64,000 nt of DNA from an uncultured Gemmatimonadota bacterium (GCA_903882745.1 CAIRYG010000003.1:248001-312000), one strand, 5' to 3'; positions 33,638 to 43,078 are shown, numbered from the stretch's first letter. Notes: a model not told the origin generated them from the sequence alone. Program-made: numbers and translations.

Positions 33638-35767
33638 CTACGGCGCGCCACGCCGCCAATGCGACAACACGGAATCGCGCGACAGCGGCATCCACTCCAG
33701 CGCGCCGCCAACCTCTGCTGCGCGTCGGCGCATCAGATACACCATGCGCCGTGGGTACTGCGCCATAAGGAGCGAGTCGCGCGCACCCAGGTCGCGCGCA
33801 TACACATTCCCGCTCGTGCGATCCAACAGCACGGGCGGGAGCAAGGCGTAGCCCGCGCGATCTTCGTTCAATCGCGCCACGCACGTCGCGTCGTAGGGCG
33901 CGCCGCGACGGAAACGTTCCGTGCTATCAGGGGAAAAGGGACTTCCTGTGACGACACTCGAATCGGCACGCAGCGGTGCAAGCGCCCGTTCGGCCACTGC
34001 CCCCCGTGCGCCGGAGTACTCAAGGGCACGAATCGCTCGGTCGAGCGTACAGGCATCCACGTCGTGATACAGTGCCGCCGCCGCACTCCGTGACACATCG
34101 AGCGCCCAGAGGCGCGCCACAATTTCTGAGCCCCACGACTCGCGCACAAACACCAGTGCATCCCGTGCCCCCGCCGCGGTGGCCGAGGCCCCGTAGTCGT
34201 CGCGCATAGACGACAGCCCACTGCGATACTGCGCCACTCGCACCGGCAACGCAAAGACAACCGCCATCACCACACCAGAAAGGAGTGCGGCATTCGTGGC
34301 GACCGATACCACACCCACTCCATATCGGTCACGCACTACACGCGGGAGCCGTGCGCTCCAGAGGACCAGGACCGGGAGCCACGAAAACACAAAGCGCGGA
34401 CCGAGGAAAAACCCATCGTGCCAGTAGGCGAAATACAGCGCGCCGAGAAATGCCGAGCTCGCCAATAAATAGCGATCAATGACCGAGCAGCGACGGGTAA
34501 GCCAGAGCGCCGCCACCGCTGGCAGCAGCGCGGGAAATGGCGACTCAAACAGATACGTCTGCAGGCGCGTGACGTAGAGCGAAAGCAACGCGAGCCCGCG
34601 CGCGGGAGTGTGTGCAGCTCCCCACGGCGCCGCATGGAAGCCGAGTCCGTGCGATGCGCCCCAGAGCACTTCGTAGCCGAAGCGCAGGGGGGAGCCCGTG
34701 GTGCGAGCGTTCACCCACATCATAACGGCAAAGGGCACTGCGATTCCGGCCGCAGAGGCGAGGGCATCGGCCCAGCGCGCCGGGGTCTTGAGTGCGCGCC
34801 CGAGGAACCAGAGGCCCGCAGGAAGGGCGAACGCAAAGGCGTCGAGTGGTCGGATCGTGGCCGCGGCCCCGAGTCCGAGTCCGCAGATAAATGCTGGCGC
34901 CAGAGCCACCACCGTCCGATTCGCCGAACCGGCATCAGGCACCACGGCAGCGTCGCGCGCCATCAGTTGAGCAATGGCCACTATGGCGACCATCACAAAG
35001 AGCAGCGCCGTCACATGATTCATGTGCGACGCAAACATGAACGCCCCAAACGGAGCCGCAGCAAAGAGCGCGGTCGTGCCAACCTGCCAGCGGGCCGAGG
35101 CGTCGGGATCGGTGTAGCGAAGGAGTCGTGCAAAGAGCGCAACGCAGAGCGCGCCCGAGACCGGACCCACAAGCCAGGTCGCGCCAAAGAGTTCGCCGAG
35201 GGCCAACATCGCCGGCCCACCGGGCGGGAACTGCGAGTAGACCTTGCCGCCGGTGTCGACCACGTGGAGCACCGAGAAGAACTCTCGGTAGCGCTCAACA
35301 GGGGCGAACAACTGTCCGGCCGCGTAGAGCCGTGCCTGCATCACCTGCACGAGTTCGTCGATGAGCAGCGGACGGCCATCGAAAACGAGTCGCGCAATGC
35401 AGGCGTAGAGCGCAAGCGCCGCTACGGGAATTGCCCAATCGCGAAGCGCCCAACCGGTGTGTACATGACCATGCGCGTTGCGCGGTCCCGCTGTGCCGCT
35501 GCGCGCGCGCCACACAATCACCGCCAATACGGCGACCGTCGCGCAGATCGCCGAGCCCGTGCCCCAGTCGCCCCATTGGGCGAGGTACTGTGCCAGTGAT
35601 TGCGCGCGGGCACGTTCGTCGGTGAACCCTCCGGTGACCAGACTCGCGATCGGCAGGCAGCCGAGCACCAGCAGACACAGCGCGATCAACCTCGGGACGA
35701 GTGGGCCCGACCAACGCCCCTCGCGCTCTGTCGCGTCCACCGGTCCTTCAGCGGCGTGCGCTGTCAC
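33638..35767 (-). CDS. Multi-spanning membrane protein, GT-C glycosyltransferase-like
   Basis: A 709-residue polytopic protein with about 11-12 hydrophobic segments. After the first segments an outside loop has PLLIDELVQVMQARLYAAGQ, whose Asp-Glu pair resembles the catalytic acidic motif of GT-C (PMT/ArnT-like) enzymes using lipid-linked sugars. FPPGGPAMLALGELFG in the next loop is also typical of such proteins. A soluble C-terminal domain of about 200 residues follows. Its GTG overlaps the mnmG stop (GTGA), which says little about function. Donor and acceptor are unknown. Confidence 0.7.
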   Translation of the reverse strand: MTAHAAEGPVDATEREGRWSGPLVPRLIALCLLVLGCLPIASLVTGGFTDERARAQSLAQYLAQWGDWGTGSAICATVAVLAVIVWRARSGTAGPRNAHGHVHTGWALRDWAIPVAALALYACIARLVFDGRPLLIDELVQVMQARLYAAGQLFAPVERYREFFSVLHVVDTGGKVYSQFPPGGPAMLALGELFGATWLVGPVSGALCVALFARLLRYTDPDASARWQVGTTALFAAAPFGAFMFASHMNHVTALLFVMVAIVAIAQLMARDAAVVPDAGSANRTVVALAPAFICGLGLGAAATIRPLDAFAFALPAGLWFLGRALKTPARWADALASAAGIAVPFAVMMWVNARTTGSPLRFGYEVLWGASHGLGFHAAPWGAAHTPARGLALLSLYVTRLQTYLFESPFPALLPAVAALWLTRRCSVIDRYLLASSAFLGALYFAYWHDGFFLGPRFVFSWLPVLVLWSARLPRVVRDRYGVGVVSVATNAALLSGVVMAVVFALPVRVAQYRSGLSSMRDDYGASATAAGARDALVFVRESWGSEIVARLWALDVSRSAAAALYHDVDACTLDRAIRALEYSGARGAVAERALAPLRADSSVVTGSPFSPDSTERFRRGAPYDATCVARLNEDRAGYALLPPVLLDRTSGNVYARDLGARDSLLMAQYPRRMVYLMRRRAAEVGGALEWMPLSRDSVLSHWRRGAP

Positions 35768-37710
35768 TCAGTGAGTGCCGCGTCTGACGCGAGCGCGGAG
35801 TCTGATGCGAGCGCCGCCTGCGGCTGCCGTAGGCGCTCGATCTCGAGGACCAGATTTTGGAGATCGGCAGGACTCACACCCGGGATACTCGAGGCCTGTG
35901 CGATGGTCTGTGGGCGCCGCGCCGCGAGCTTTTGCCGCGATTCCATCGAGAGCGTCTTCATGCGCTCGTATGGCGCGTCTGCTGGCAGTGGCAGTTCTGC
36001 CATGCGCGCCAGGCGATTGGCCGCAAATCGCTCTTTCTCGAAGTAGCCGGAATATTTGATTTCGAGATCCACTGTGGTGAGCTCGTCGCGCGAGAACGAT
36101 TCGGTGACGCCGACTGCGGTGAGCACGTCCTCGAGGGCGACGCCGTTGCGCTTGGCCAGTTCCACCACGCGCACCGCGTGGTGTAGGGGCAAACCGCCTG
36201 CGGCAGTGACCAATCGCTCGACGAGATCGGGGCGCGCGCTCGTTTCGCGTGCCACCTGCCAGAGGCGATCGTATTCCGAGGCTCGCGCATCAATGCCTGC
36301 GCGCTCCGCATCGGTGTAGATCCCCTGTGCGAGGCCGATGGGCGCAAGACGGTGCAGCGCGTTGTCCTGCCGCACGGTGAGCCGAAACTCAGAGCGCGAG
36401 GTGAAGAGTCGGTAGGGCTCATCGACGCCGCGTGTGACGAGGTCGTCGACGAGCACGCCGATGTACGAACTTTCGCGCCCCAGGACGAGCGGGGCGCGGT
36501 CGCGGGCGCGCAGCCCGGCATTCAACCCCGCGAGGACCCCCTGCCCACCCGCTTCTTCATAGCCGGTGGTGCCATTGATCTGTCCGGCGAGGAACAATCC
36601 GTCAATCGCGCGAACCTCGAGCCAGGGATGCAACTGCGTGGGTGGATAATAGTCGTACTCGATCGCATAGCCGGCGCGCGTCATCTCCACCTGCTCAAGG
36701 CCACGCACGGAGCGCAGCATCTCGATCTGCACCTTGGCGGGGAGTGAGGTGGAGAGCCCGTTCACGTACAGCTCGTGCGTGTCGAGCCCTTCGGGTTCCA
36801 AAAAGAGCTGATGCCGTTCGGCGTCGGGGAACCGGACAATCTTGTCTTCGATACTGGGGCAGTAGCGCGGGCCGCGCGCGCCAATGGCTCCGCCATACAT
36901 CGCCGATTCGTTGATATGGTCGGCGACGATCTGCTTGGTTGGGGTATCGGCGAAGGCGATCCAGCAGGCGAGCTGCTCAAGGGGAGCGGGGCGTGCGGTG
37001 TCGAGTGCCGACCAGCGATAATCGAAATCGGCGAGTTCGGATTCTTGCCGTTCGAGGGCGGAGTAGTCCACCGACCGGCCGTCGATGCGCGGCGGCGTTC
37101 CCGTTTTGAAGCGCTCGACCGTTAGTCCGACCGCTGCGAGTTGTTCGGCGAGGTGTGTCGTGCTCTGTTCGCCCGCGCGCCCACCGGCGAGCGCCGTGTC
37201 GGTGCCAATATGGATGCGGCCACGGAGGAAAGTGCCCGTGGTGATGACCACGGCGCGCGCGCTAAAGCGACGTCCTTCCATGGTCTCCACCCCGCGCACC
37301 GCCGGATCGCCAGGGGCGAACAGCAGTTGGCGCACAGTGCCCTGCACCAGCGAAACCCCAGGATGCTCCTCGAGCAGCGACCGGACGGCCCGTCGATACA
37401 AACCACGGTCCGCCTGCGCGCGCGGAGCCCACACGGCCGGCCCCTTTCCGCGATTGAGCATACGGAACTGAATCGTCGCGCGATCAATAGCCCGTCCCAT
37501 AATGCCACCAAGGGCGTCGATTTCGCGCACGACAGTTCCCTTGGCCACCCCGCCGATCGCGGGATTACACGACATCTGCCCGATCGTCTCAACCGAGCTG
37601 GTGACGAGCGCCACGCGCGCGCCACTTCCGATTGCGCGCGCCGCGGCCACAGCGGCTTCGGCGCCGGCGTGCCCACCGCCAACGACGATGACGTCGTACG
37701 CAGACTCCAC
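35764..37710 (-). CDS. mnmG: tRNA uridine-5-carboxymethylaminomethyl modification enzyme MnmG (GidA)
   Basis: FAD-dependent partner of MnmE. YDVIVVGGGHAGAEAAVAAA is the dinucleotide-binding fold; MSCNPAIGGVAKGTVVREID and LAGQINGTTGYEEAGGQGVL are family signatures; the C-terminal helical domain has KYSGYFEKERFAANRLARM. I chose GTG 37710 (648 residues) because GGAG lies six bases upstream and the GGG loop starts ten residues later, as in most homologues; ATG 37761 would add 17 residues. mnmG usually neighbours rsmG and parA; rsmG is absent from this stretch. Confidence 0.97.
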   Translation of the reverse strand: MESAYDVIVVGGGHAGAEAAVAAARAIGSGARVALVTSSVETIGQMSCNPAIGGVAKGTVVREIDALGGIMGRAIDRATIQFRMLNRGKGPAVWAPRAQADRGLYRRAVRSLLEEHPGVSLVQGTVRQLLFAPGDPAVRGVETMEGRRFSARAVVITTGTFLRGRIHIGTDTALAGGRAGEQSTTHLAEQLAAVGLTVERFKTGTPPRIDGRSVDYSALERQESELADFDYRWSALDTARPAPLEQLACWIAFADTPTKQIVADHINESAMYGGAIGARGPRYCPSIEDKIVRFPDAERHQLFLEPEGLDTHELYVNGLSTSLPAKVQIEMLRSVRGLEQVEMTRAGYAIEYDYYPPTQLHPWLEVRAIDGLFLAGQINGTTGYEEAGGQGVLAGLNAGLRARDRAPLVLGRESSYIGVLVDDLVTRGVDEPYRLFTSRSEFRLTVRQDNALHRLAPIGLAQGIYTDAERAGIDARASEYDRLWQVARETSARPDLVERLVTAAGGLPLHHAVRVVELAKRNGVALEDVLTAVGVTESFSRDELTTVDLEIKYSGYFEKERFAANRLARMAELPLPADAPYERMKTLSMESRQKLAARRPQTIAQASSIPGVSPADLQNLVLEIERLRQPQAALASDSALASDAALTE

Positions 37711-37784
37711 CGAGTGCTCCGAGGAATTCCCCAAGTTCAGCTCAACCCTTGCTCTGGTCATTCCTTCAAAGGTATCCTGCCTGC

Positions 37785-38075
37785 ATGCCACTTCCACTGT
37801 CTTCCAGCGCCACCACCCTGTTGGTGCGCAAAAGTGCCTTTGAACGGTCCGGCCTGACCCGGGTCCAGATCGACCAAGCGCTGACCCTCACGGACAATGA
37901 ATTCCGCGTCGAAAAGGATCTCGTCGCCATTGGGCCAATCTTTGACGACGACGGCCTGGCCGCGCTGATCGAGGCCTTTGAGAAGGCCGGATTGGTCTTT
38001 TTCGACGATTTCTTTGAGATGCCCGGGAACTGGCCGGAGTGGCTGGCGCTGTTTGGGATGTCAAACGACGCCTAG
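37785..38075 (+). CDS. Small acidic protein of unknown function
   Basis: A 96-residue cytosolic protein divergent from mnmG. It has an N-terminal strand (TTLLVRKSAFERSGLTRVQI), a helix (DQALTLTDNEFRVEKDLVAI) and an acidic, aromatic C-terminal part (EKAGLVFFDDFFEMPGNWPE). The composition is well-ordered, not low complexity, and it ends just before a strong bidirectional terminator. I do not recognise the family. ATG 37785 is chosen; a further 12 codons upstream are open but look unstructured. Confidence 0.65.
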   Translation: MPLPLSSSATTLLVRKSAFERSGLTRVQIDQALTLTDNEFRVEKDLVAIGPIFDDDGLAALIEAFEKAGLVFFDDFFEMPGNWPEWLALFGMSNDA

Positions 38076-38104
38076 TACTCGGCCGACTCCCTGCCGACCA
38101 ATAA

Positions 38105-38138
38105 AAAGGGCCGACACCACAGACGGTGTCGGCCCTTT
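38105..38138. terminator. Bidirectional intrinsic terminator
   Basis: AAAGGGCCGACACC (38105-38118) and GGTGTCGGCCCTTT (38125-38138) form a perfect 14-bp stem with a six-base loop. On the minus strand it is followed by a T-run (TTTTTAT), serving the dienelactone hydrolase gene; the plus strand has a shorter T-tract for the 96-residue gene. Confidence 0.9.
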
Positions 38139-38182
38139 CTCACAACCGCGCCTGCCAGCCGCGCCTAATAACCGCGCCTGCT

Positions 38183-39175
38183 CTACTTCACGCCAAGGTT
38201 CTTCTTAAAAAAGGCGATCGTCTTGGGCCAGGCATCCTTGGTGGCCGTCAGGTTCGCCTGACCGGCAGCATCCGGGGTGTCGTCCTGTGCGCGGAGGAAT
38301 CCATGGATCGCCCCCTCATAGTTGGTCGACTCGTATGTCTTCCCCAGCGACTTCATGGCCGCCGCAAGATCGGGCATGGCGGCCGTGATCCGGGCGTCGC
38401 CGGTGCCGCTCAGCAGCATCACAGGAACCTGGATCTTCTTGAGCGAGTCCACCGCCGGAATCTGCTTGGTCGGATCGGCAGGATTTGGGCCAGTGTATGG
38501 GAGACCATAATACGCCACGGACGCGGCGTGCCCCTTGCTGTTGAACACGGCATGATTGAACGCCACCGAACCACCCCAGCAATAGCCAACCACGCCGTAC
38601 TTCTTCTCGGCGGCGGGCTGTGACATGGCGTATGTCGCAGCGGCGAGCACTCCAGCGTCCTTATCGGCGTTCGGCACGCCACGGATGATCTTCTGCGACG
38701 AGTCACGCGTGAGTTCATCGGTCGACGGTCCACCGCGAACGCGCGAGTTCAGGTCTGGGGCAATCGCGATAAACCCTTCGGCCGCAACTTGGTCAGCAAC
38801 GCCACGCACCCAGGTCGACAACCCGTAGATCTCGTGCACCACCACGACAACAGGCGCCTTCTTGCTGCCGACTGGATAGACAATCCACGCCATCAGCGAG
38901 TCCTTGGAGCCAGGTGCCCACGCAATCTTCACCCATTCGGCGTGACGCGGGCTCGCCTGAATGCGCGCGGCCGCGGCGTTATTACTCGCGGGAAGCCCCG
39001 GGACTCCCTGCCAATCCGCACTGCGATTGCTCGCAGACGCGGTCGACCGAATATCGGCGACCGACATGTGCGACATGTGATCGTCCATTGCAGGGGAGCG
39101 GGACGGACGCCACTGCTGCACGGAGCAGGCCGCGAGAAGCATGGTGGCTGAAACACTAATTGCGCGACGCTGCAT
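38183..39175 (-). CDS. Dienelactone hydrolase family lipoprotein
   Basis: A 330-residue exported alpha/beta hydrolase. The signal MQRRAISVSATMLLAAC ends at a good lipobox (LAAC), then a His/Met-rich stretch (MDDHMSHMS). The hydrolase domain has VVVVVHEIYGLSTWVRGVAD, nucleophile Cys in VGYCWGGS, acid in SGTGDARITAA and His in YEGAIHGFLR: the Cys-Asp-His triad of dienelactone hydrolases. The substrate is unknown, and its envelope location makes a classical chloroaromatic pathway role unlikely. Ends before a strong terminator. Confidence 0.9.
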   Translation of the reverse strand: MQRRAISVSATMLLAACSVQQWRPSRSPAMDDHMSHMSVADIRSTASASNRSADWQGVPGLPASNNAAAARIQASPRHAEWVKIAWAPGSKDSLMAWIVYPVGSKKAPVVVVVHEIYGLSTWVRGVADQVAAEGFIAIAPDLNSRVRGGPSTDELTRDSSQKIIRGVPNADKDAGVLAAATYAMSQPAAEKKYGVVGYCWGGSVAFNHAVFNSKGHAASVAYYGLPYTGPNPADPTKQIPAVDSLKKIQVPVMLLSGTGDARITAAMPDLAAAMKSLGKTYESTNYEGAIHGFLRAQDDTPDAAGQANLTATKDAWPKTIAFFKKNLGVK

Positions 39176-39375
39176 AAGTATCCCTCAAAGGGGTTGATGA
39201 CACCGAGTATAATAGATTGGCCGGACCGCTGGTGCGAGGGGGCAACCGTAGTGCCCGCGGTTGGCGAGGTGCCCGATGTTCGCCACGCGCGCCCCGTGCG
39301 CGCTGATACCAAACTGTTGCTTGCAAAGGACGTCTACGGGACGTAGCGTAGAACTCTACACCTCATCACATCTAT

Positions 39376-42162
39376 ATGATTGCGACCGTGCTGACCCCTG
39401 CCCTCCTTTTTGCCCTTCAAGTCCAGGCTCCCGCACCTCAGCGCGACGTCGTAAAGCCTGGGGTGATTGCGACAAACCAGCGGGTCACCCCCGCCGGCGT
39501 CCAGACTGTATTCAATGACCGCGTGGGCGGCGTTCGCTTTGGTGAACGGTCCGACGAGATCTGGGTTGGCGCGCAGAGCGCGGTGTGGCGCATGTCCTGG
39601 CGCGACAATCGAGTGCTCGCAAAGGCAACGTTTGATGGCCGTCCCGGCGTCCATGGCGTGACCATGGATCCTGTGCTTGGGCGCGTGCTCGTCTCAACCG
39701 TCGGGCGCTTGCCCGACGCCGTTGCGCAGAGTCGGCTACCGGGCGGTCCTCCGCTCGCCCGAGCCAAGAGTTTCTCGCAGCTCTTTTTCTACGATCGCGC
39801 AGGCACTGCACCCGCCGCGGTTGCGGGTGGCGACAGTGTCGTCGTCGCCGCCGTGTCCGGCCGGCTTGGCGAGTTTATGTCTGGTGCACCGGCGGTGGCA
39901 CGTCGTGCGGGCGCGGACGGCAAGCGACTCGCGGTTCTGCCGCTGCCGGCCAATGATCAACTCGCAGTGCTCGACGCCGAGACGGGTAAGCAGCTTTCGG
40001 TGATCGACATGGGAGTGCTCCCGATCGCGGCCGTTATCAATGAAGCGGGGACGGTGGCGTATGTCTCCGTCTTTGGCGGACCAAAGCCGAAGCCCGGTGA
40101 GCTCGCCACCAAGCAGTGCTGCGATCCACTCGCCGAGGATGTGCGGGTGGACACGCGCGGCATTGCACAGCCAGGGACGATCGCGCGAATCGATCTGACC
40201 ACCGGGACTATCACGACCAACATCATTGTTGGGCGTCATCCGAGTGGACTCGTGTGGGACGAGAAGCGGAACCGCCTCTACGTTGCCAACGGAAACAGCG
40301 ATGCGGTGAGTGTCATTGACACGCGCTCCAACACGCTCGCGGGCGTGATTGAGATTGCACCATTCCGCGAGCGCAAAATTGGGTACGCGCCAACCGCGGT
40401 CGCACTCTCCCCCGACTTCAACAAGCTCTACGTCACACTCGGCGGCCTAAACGCGGTGGGAGTGTACGATGTGTCGGCGACCCTCGGACTCAAGTACGGT
40501 GTGTTCAAGGGGCTGATTCCGACCGGGTGGTACCCCGCCAGCATCGACATCAGTGGCGACGGCACGACGATCGCCGTGGGTACGCTCCTTGGTGTTGGCT
40601 CTGGAGACGGACGCACGAGCGGGCACCCGGGCAAGACGGCCGGCTTTGTGCATGCGGTGCGTGGTTCGGTCAACGTGATTCCGGTTCCGACGGACGCCGA
40701 ACTCACCGCCTACACGACGAGTGTCGCCCAGAACAATCGCTTGACCCTGCTGACGCAGCCTGATCGCGCGCTCGCCGTGCGTCCGACCGCGAGTGCGCGC
40801 GCCGTACCAGAGCGTCCTGGCGAGGCGAGTTTGATCAATCACGTGGTGTTCATCGTGAAGGAAAACCGCACCTACGATCAGGTACTTGGCGATATTGGCA
40901 AGGGGGCCAGTGACTCGACGCTCGCCATGTACGGGCGGGATATTACGCCGAACACCCACGCGCTCGCCGATCAGTATGTGCTGCTCGACCATTTCTTCGC
41001 CTCCGGCGGCAACTCCGCGGACGGGCACCAGTGGCTCGTGTCGGCGAATGAGACCGAGTATCCGATGTGGCCGCTGTATTATGGCCGTTCGTATCCGTCC
41101 GAGGGACGCGACGCCTTGGCGTACTCGAGCGGCGGGTTCCTGTGGGAAGGCGCGCAGGCCAAGGGGAAAAAGGTCAGTGTGTTTGGTGAATATGCGCCGC
41201 CGCCCAAGGATCGCGACGTTTCCGTACGGCAGAAATACCTCGCCGAGTGGCGCGATCGGCAGCCGCACGATCCGGCCTATTTCCGTGAGCTTGTGAAGAA
41301 GGACTACAACACCACGTCGCCGATCGCGTCGCTTGATCGCACGCTGGTGCGCGAATATCCGTCGTGGACGCAGGATGTTCCGGACGTAATGAAGGCCGAT
41401 ATTTTCACCGAGAATGTCAAGGAATGGGAAGCCAAGAAGGCGATGCCCAACCTGGTGATGGTGATTCTGCCGAGTGACCACACGGATGGGACGGCCGCAG
41501 GGCGTAGCACGCCCGCCTCGCATCAGGCGGATAACGACCTCGCGCTTGGCATTATGGTGGAGAGCCTTACCAAGAGTTCGTTCTGGAAGGACATGGCGAT
41601 CTTCGTGGTTGAGGATGATGCGCAGAACGGCGTCGACCATATTGATGGGCATCGCACGGTGGCGCTGGCGGTGTCGCCGTACACGAAGCGCGGGAGCATT
41701 GATAGCACGTTTTACGGGCAGCCCAGCATGGTGAAGACCATTGAGTTGATGCTCGGGCTCCCGGCGATGAGCATGTTTGATCTGGTGGCGCCGGACATGC
41801 GCGCGAGCTTCATTCGGCCTAATGAGAAGCCCGATTTCACGACCTACTCGGCGATTATGCCGAAGCAGTCGCTCTTTGATGTGAATGTGAAGCTTGGGGC
41901 GATTACGGGGCCGTATGCCAAGGAGCGCCGGAATGCGGCGTTGCAGAGTGCGCGGATGGACTTCAGCGCGCCGGATGAGGCGCCGAGTGATTTGTTGAAC
42001 CAGATTCTTTGGCACGAAGCCAAGGGGTGGGGGGTGAAATACCCTGGGGTGAAGCAGTCGCTGTTCTCGCCGTTCGCGATTGATATTCCGGATGATGAGC
42101 GTCGGGAGAAGGCGACGGAGAAGGCGGCAGAGAAATCCGCGGCCAAGAAGGCGAGAAACTGA
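39376..42162 (+). CDS. Secreted phosphoesterase with N-terminal beta-propeller
   Basis: A 928-residue exported protein. A short signal (MIATVLTPALLFALQVQA) is followed by a YVTN-type beta-propeller to about residue 450, with blade repeats such as VWDEKRNRLYVANGNSDAVS and VALSPDFNKLYVTLGGLNAV. A phosphoesterase domain of the alkaline-phosphatase/phospholipase C superfamily follows: VVFIVKENRTYDQVLGDIGK, SGGNSADGHQWLVSANETEY, MVILPSDHTDGTAAG and VVEDDAQNGVDHIDGHR. It ends in a Lys/Ala-rich tail. Phosphomonoester or phospholipid substrates are possible. Monocistronic between terminators. Confidence 0.88.
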   Translation: MIATVLTPALLFALQVQAPAPQRDVVKPGVIATNQRVTPAGVQTVFNDRVGGVRFGERSDEIWVGAQSAVWRMSWRDNRVLAKATFDGRPGVHGVTMDPVLGRVLVSTVGRLPDAVAQSRLPGGPPLARAKSFSQLFFYDRAGTAPAAVAGGDSVVVAAVSGRLGEFMSGAPAVARRAGADGKRLAVLPLPANDQLAVLDAETGKQLSVIDMGVLPIAAVINEAGTVAYVSVFGGPKPKPGELATKQCCDPLAEDVRVDTRGIAQPGTIARIDLTTGTITTNIIVGRHPSGLVWDEKRNRLYVANGNSDAVSVIDTRSNTLAGVIEIAPFRERKIGYAPTAVALSPDFNKLYVTLGGLNAVGVYDVSATLGLKYGVFKGLIPTGWYPASIDISGDGTTIAVGTLLGVGSGDGRTSGHPGKTAGFVHAVRGSVNVIPVPTDAELTAYTTSVAQNNRLTLLTQPDRALAVRPTASARAVPERPGEASLINHVVFIVKENRTYDQVLGDIGKGASDSTLAMYGRDITPNTHALADQYVLLDHFFASGGNSADGHQWLVSANETEYPMWPLYYGRSYPSEGRDALAYSSGGFLWEGAQAKGKKVSVFGEYAPPPKDRDVSVRQKYLAEWRDRQPHDPAYFRELVKKDYNTTSPIASLDRTLVREYPSWTQDVPDVMKADIFTENVKEWEAKKAMPNLVMVILPSDHTDGTAAGRSTPASHQADNDLALGIMVESLTKSSFWKDMAIFVVEDDAQNGVDHIDGHRTVALAVSPYTKRGSIDSTFYGQPSMVKTIELMLGLPAMSMFDLVAPDMRASFIRPNEKPDFTTYSAIMPKQSLFDVNVKLGAITGPYAKERRNAALQSARMDFSAPDEAPSDLLNQILWHEAKGWGVKYPGVKQSLFSPFAIDIPDDERREKATEKAAEKSAAKKARN

Positions 42163-42180
42163 GTTGATGGACGGATGGAG

Positions 42181-42212
42181 AAAGGGGCGCACCAGTAGTG
42201 GTGCGCCCCTTT
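42181..42212. terminator. Bidirectional intrinsic terminator
   Basis: AAAGGGGCGCACCA (42181-42194), loop GTAG, TGGTGCGCCCCTTT (42199-42212) form a perfect 14-bp stem with a T-rich tail (TTTGTGTTT) on the plus strand. It lies between the convergent phosphoesterase and the AT-hook-like gene. Confidence 0.92.
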
Positions 42213-42234
42213 GTGTTTCGCAGGCGGTGAGCTG

Positions 42235-42906
42235 TCAGTCCTCGCGCGGAATCAGATCGAGGGGGCCGTCGCTGGTGGTGAGTGCGAGCCGCGGAACCGT
42301 GCGGATTGTGATGGCGTCGATGGTGTTTGGCCAGTTGTCCGGGATGCCGCGATGTTTGGCGCGCAGTGCAGTGAGCGCTGCGGCAACGCGATCGAGGTTT
42401 TTCGGGCTGGGATCGTAAATCGCCGTCAGAACCCCCTGTTTGGAGCTGAGTAAAACACGAACATCGGCGCCGTGGGCGTCAAACGCTCCCAAACGGACGG
42501 TTGGTGTTTTGGCTGCCCCAGATATGGACGTGTCTGCGTTCGCGTCTTGGCGGGGCTTTTTTGGAGGACGTCCTCGTGGCGCAGCGACCGAAAAATTCCG
42601 GGCGGAGCTCAATGCGGCGCTCGAGGACGAGAGGAATCGGTCCATATCTAACTGGATGGCGACCGATCCATCCGGGGTTGCATTGAGCCGGACCTTGGTT
42701 GAGGCGAGCCCATTGAGGGTCGCGTCAGCGATTTTTGCGGCAGCGCGGAGGGGGAGTCCGAGGTCGGTATGAATCAGACGGACCAGGCGCCACCATCTGG
42801 TGTCGTTAGGGGTGCGCTGAATGTCGGTATGCAGAAGCCGGCTGGCGTTGTAGAGCCAGGTGGTTGAGCATCCAACGGCGCTAGAAAGCACAAGATCTGA
42901 GAGCAT
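42235..42906 (-). CDS. Putative DNA-binding protein with AT-hook-like motif, unknown function
   Basis: A 223-residue protein. The N-terminal 65 residues (DLVLSSAVGCSTTWLYNASR, RTPNDTRWWRLVRLIHTDLG) have the periodicity of a helix-turn-helix, loosely like MerR-type or antitoxin DNA-binding domains. RGRPPKKPR, near residue 113, is an AT-hook core (GRP flanked by basic residues). The C-terminal half (VRLGAFDAHGADVRVLLSSK onward) is unrecognised. ATG 42906 follows an AT-rich leader without a ribosome site; TTG 42915 is an alternative. It stands alone between terminators. Function unknown. Confidence 0.6.
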   Translation of the reverse strand: MLSDLVLSSAVGCSTTWLYNASRLLHTDIQRTPNDTRWWRLVRLIHTDLGLPLRAAAKIADATLNGLASTKVRLNATPDGSVAIQLDMDRFLSSSSAALSSARNFSVAAPRGRPPKKPRQDANADTSISGAAKTPTVRLGAFDAHGADVRVLLSSKQGVLTAIYDPSPKNLDRVAAALTALRAKHRGIPDNWPNTIDAITIRTVPRLALTTSDGPLDLIPRED

Positions 42907-42998
42907 TGTGTACAACTGTACTAACTAAATGTCTTTTGCGCTAGTTGTGATGCAGTACATGCGTTCTGATTACAGTCGAAAAAGCCCAAGAAAACAGC

Positions 42999-43026
42999 AA
43001 AAGCCGACCAAAACTGGCCGGCTTTT
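42999..43026 (-). terminator. Intrinsic terminator of the YheT-like gene
   Basis: In the minus-strand RNA, AAAAGCCGGCCA pairs with UGGUCGGCUUUU (one G-U pair) around a GUUU loop, ending in U-rich sequence. It lies 53 bases after the hydrolase stop. The remainder of the 42907-43078 gap is AT-rich and contains ACAACT/AGTTGT inverted arms just upstream of the AT-hook-like gene. Confidence 0.85.
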
Positions 43027-43078
43027 AACTAACACTCCAAAATACAGTCATTAAATAAATAACTTCGAGCCAAAAATC

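Noticed and set aside
33511-33768. 85-codon plus-strand frame with AGGAG before its ATG
   Set aside because: It is low complexity, runs through a tandem repeat and is antisense to the GT-C-like gene.
39208-39213. TATAAT between the dienelactone hydrolase and phosphoesterase genes
   Set aside because: No -35 at a proper distance on either strand; too weak to call as a promoter although the gap must hold two divergent ones.
40447-42192. 581-codon minus-strand frame opposite the phosphoesterase
   Set aside because: Arg/His-rich shadow of a gene with clear catalytic motifs and a signal peptide on the plus strand.
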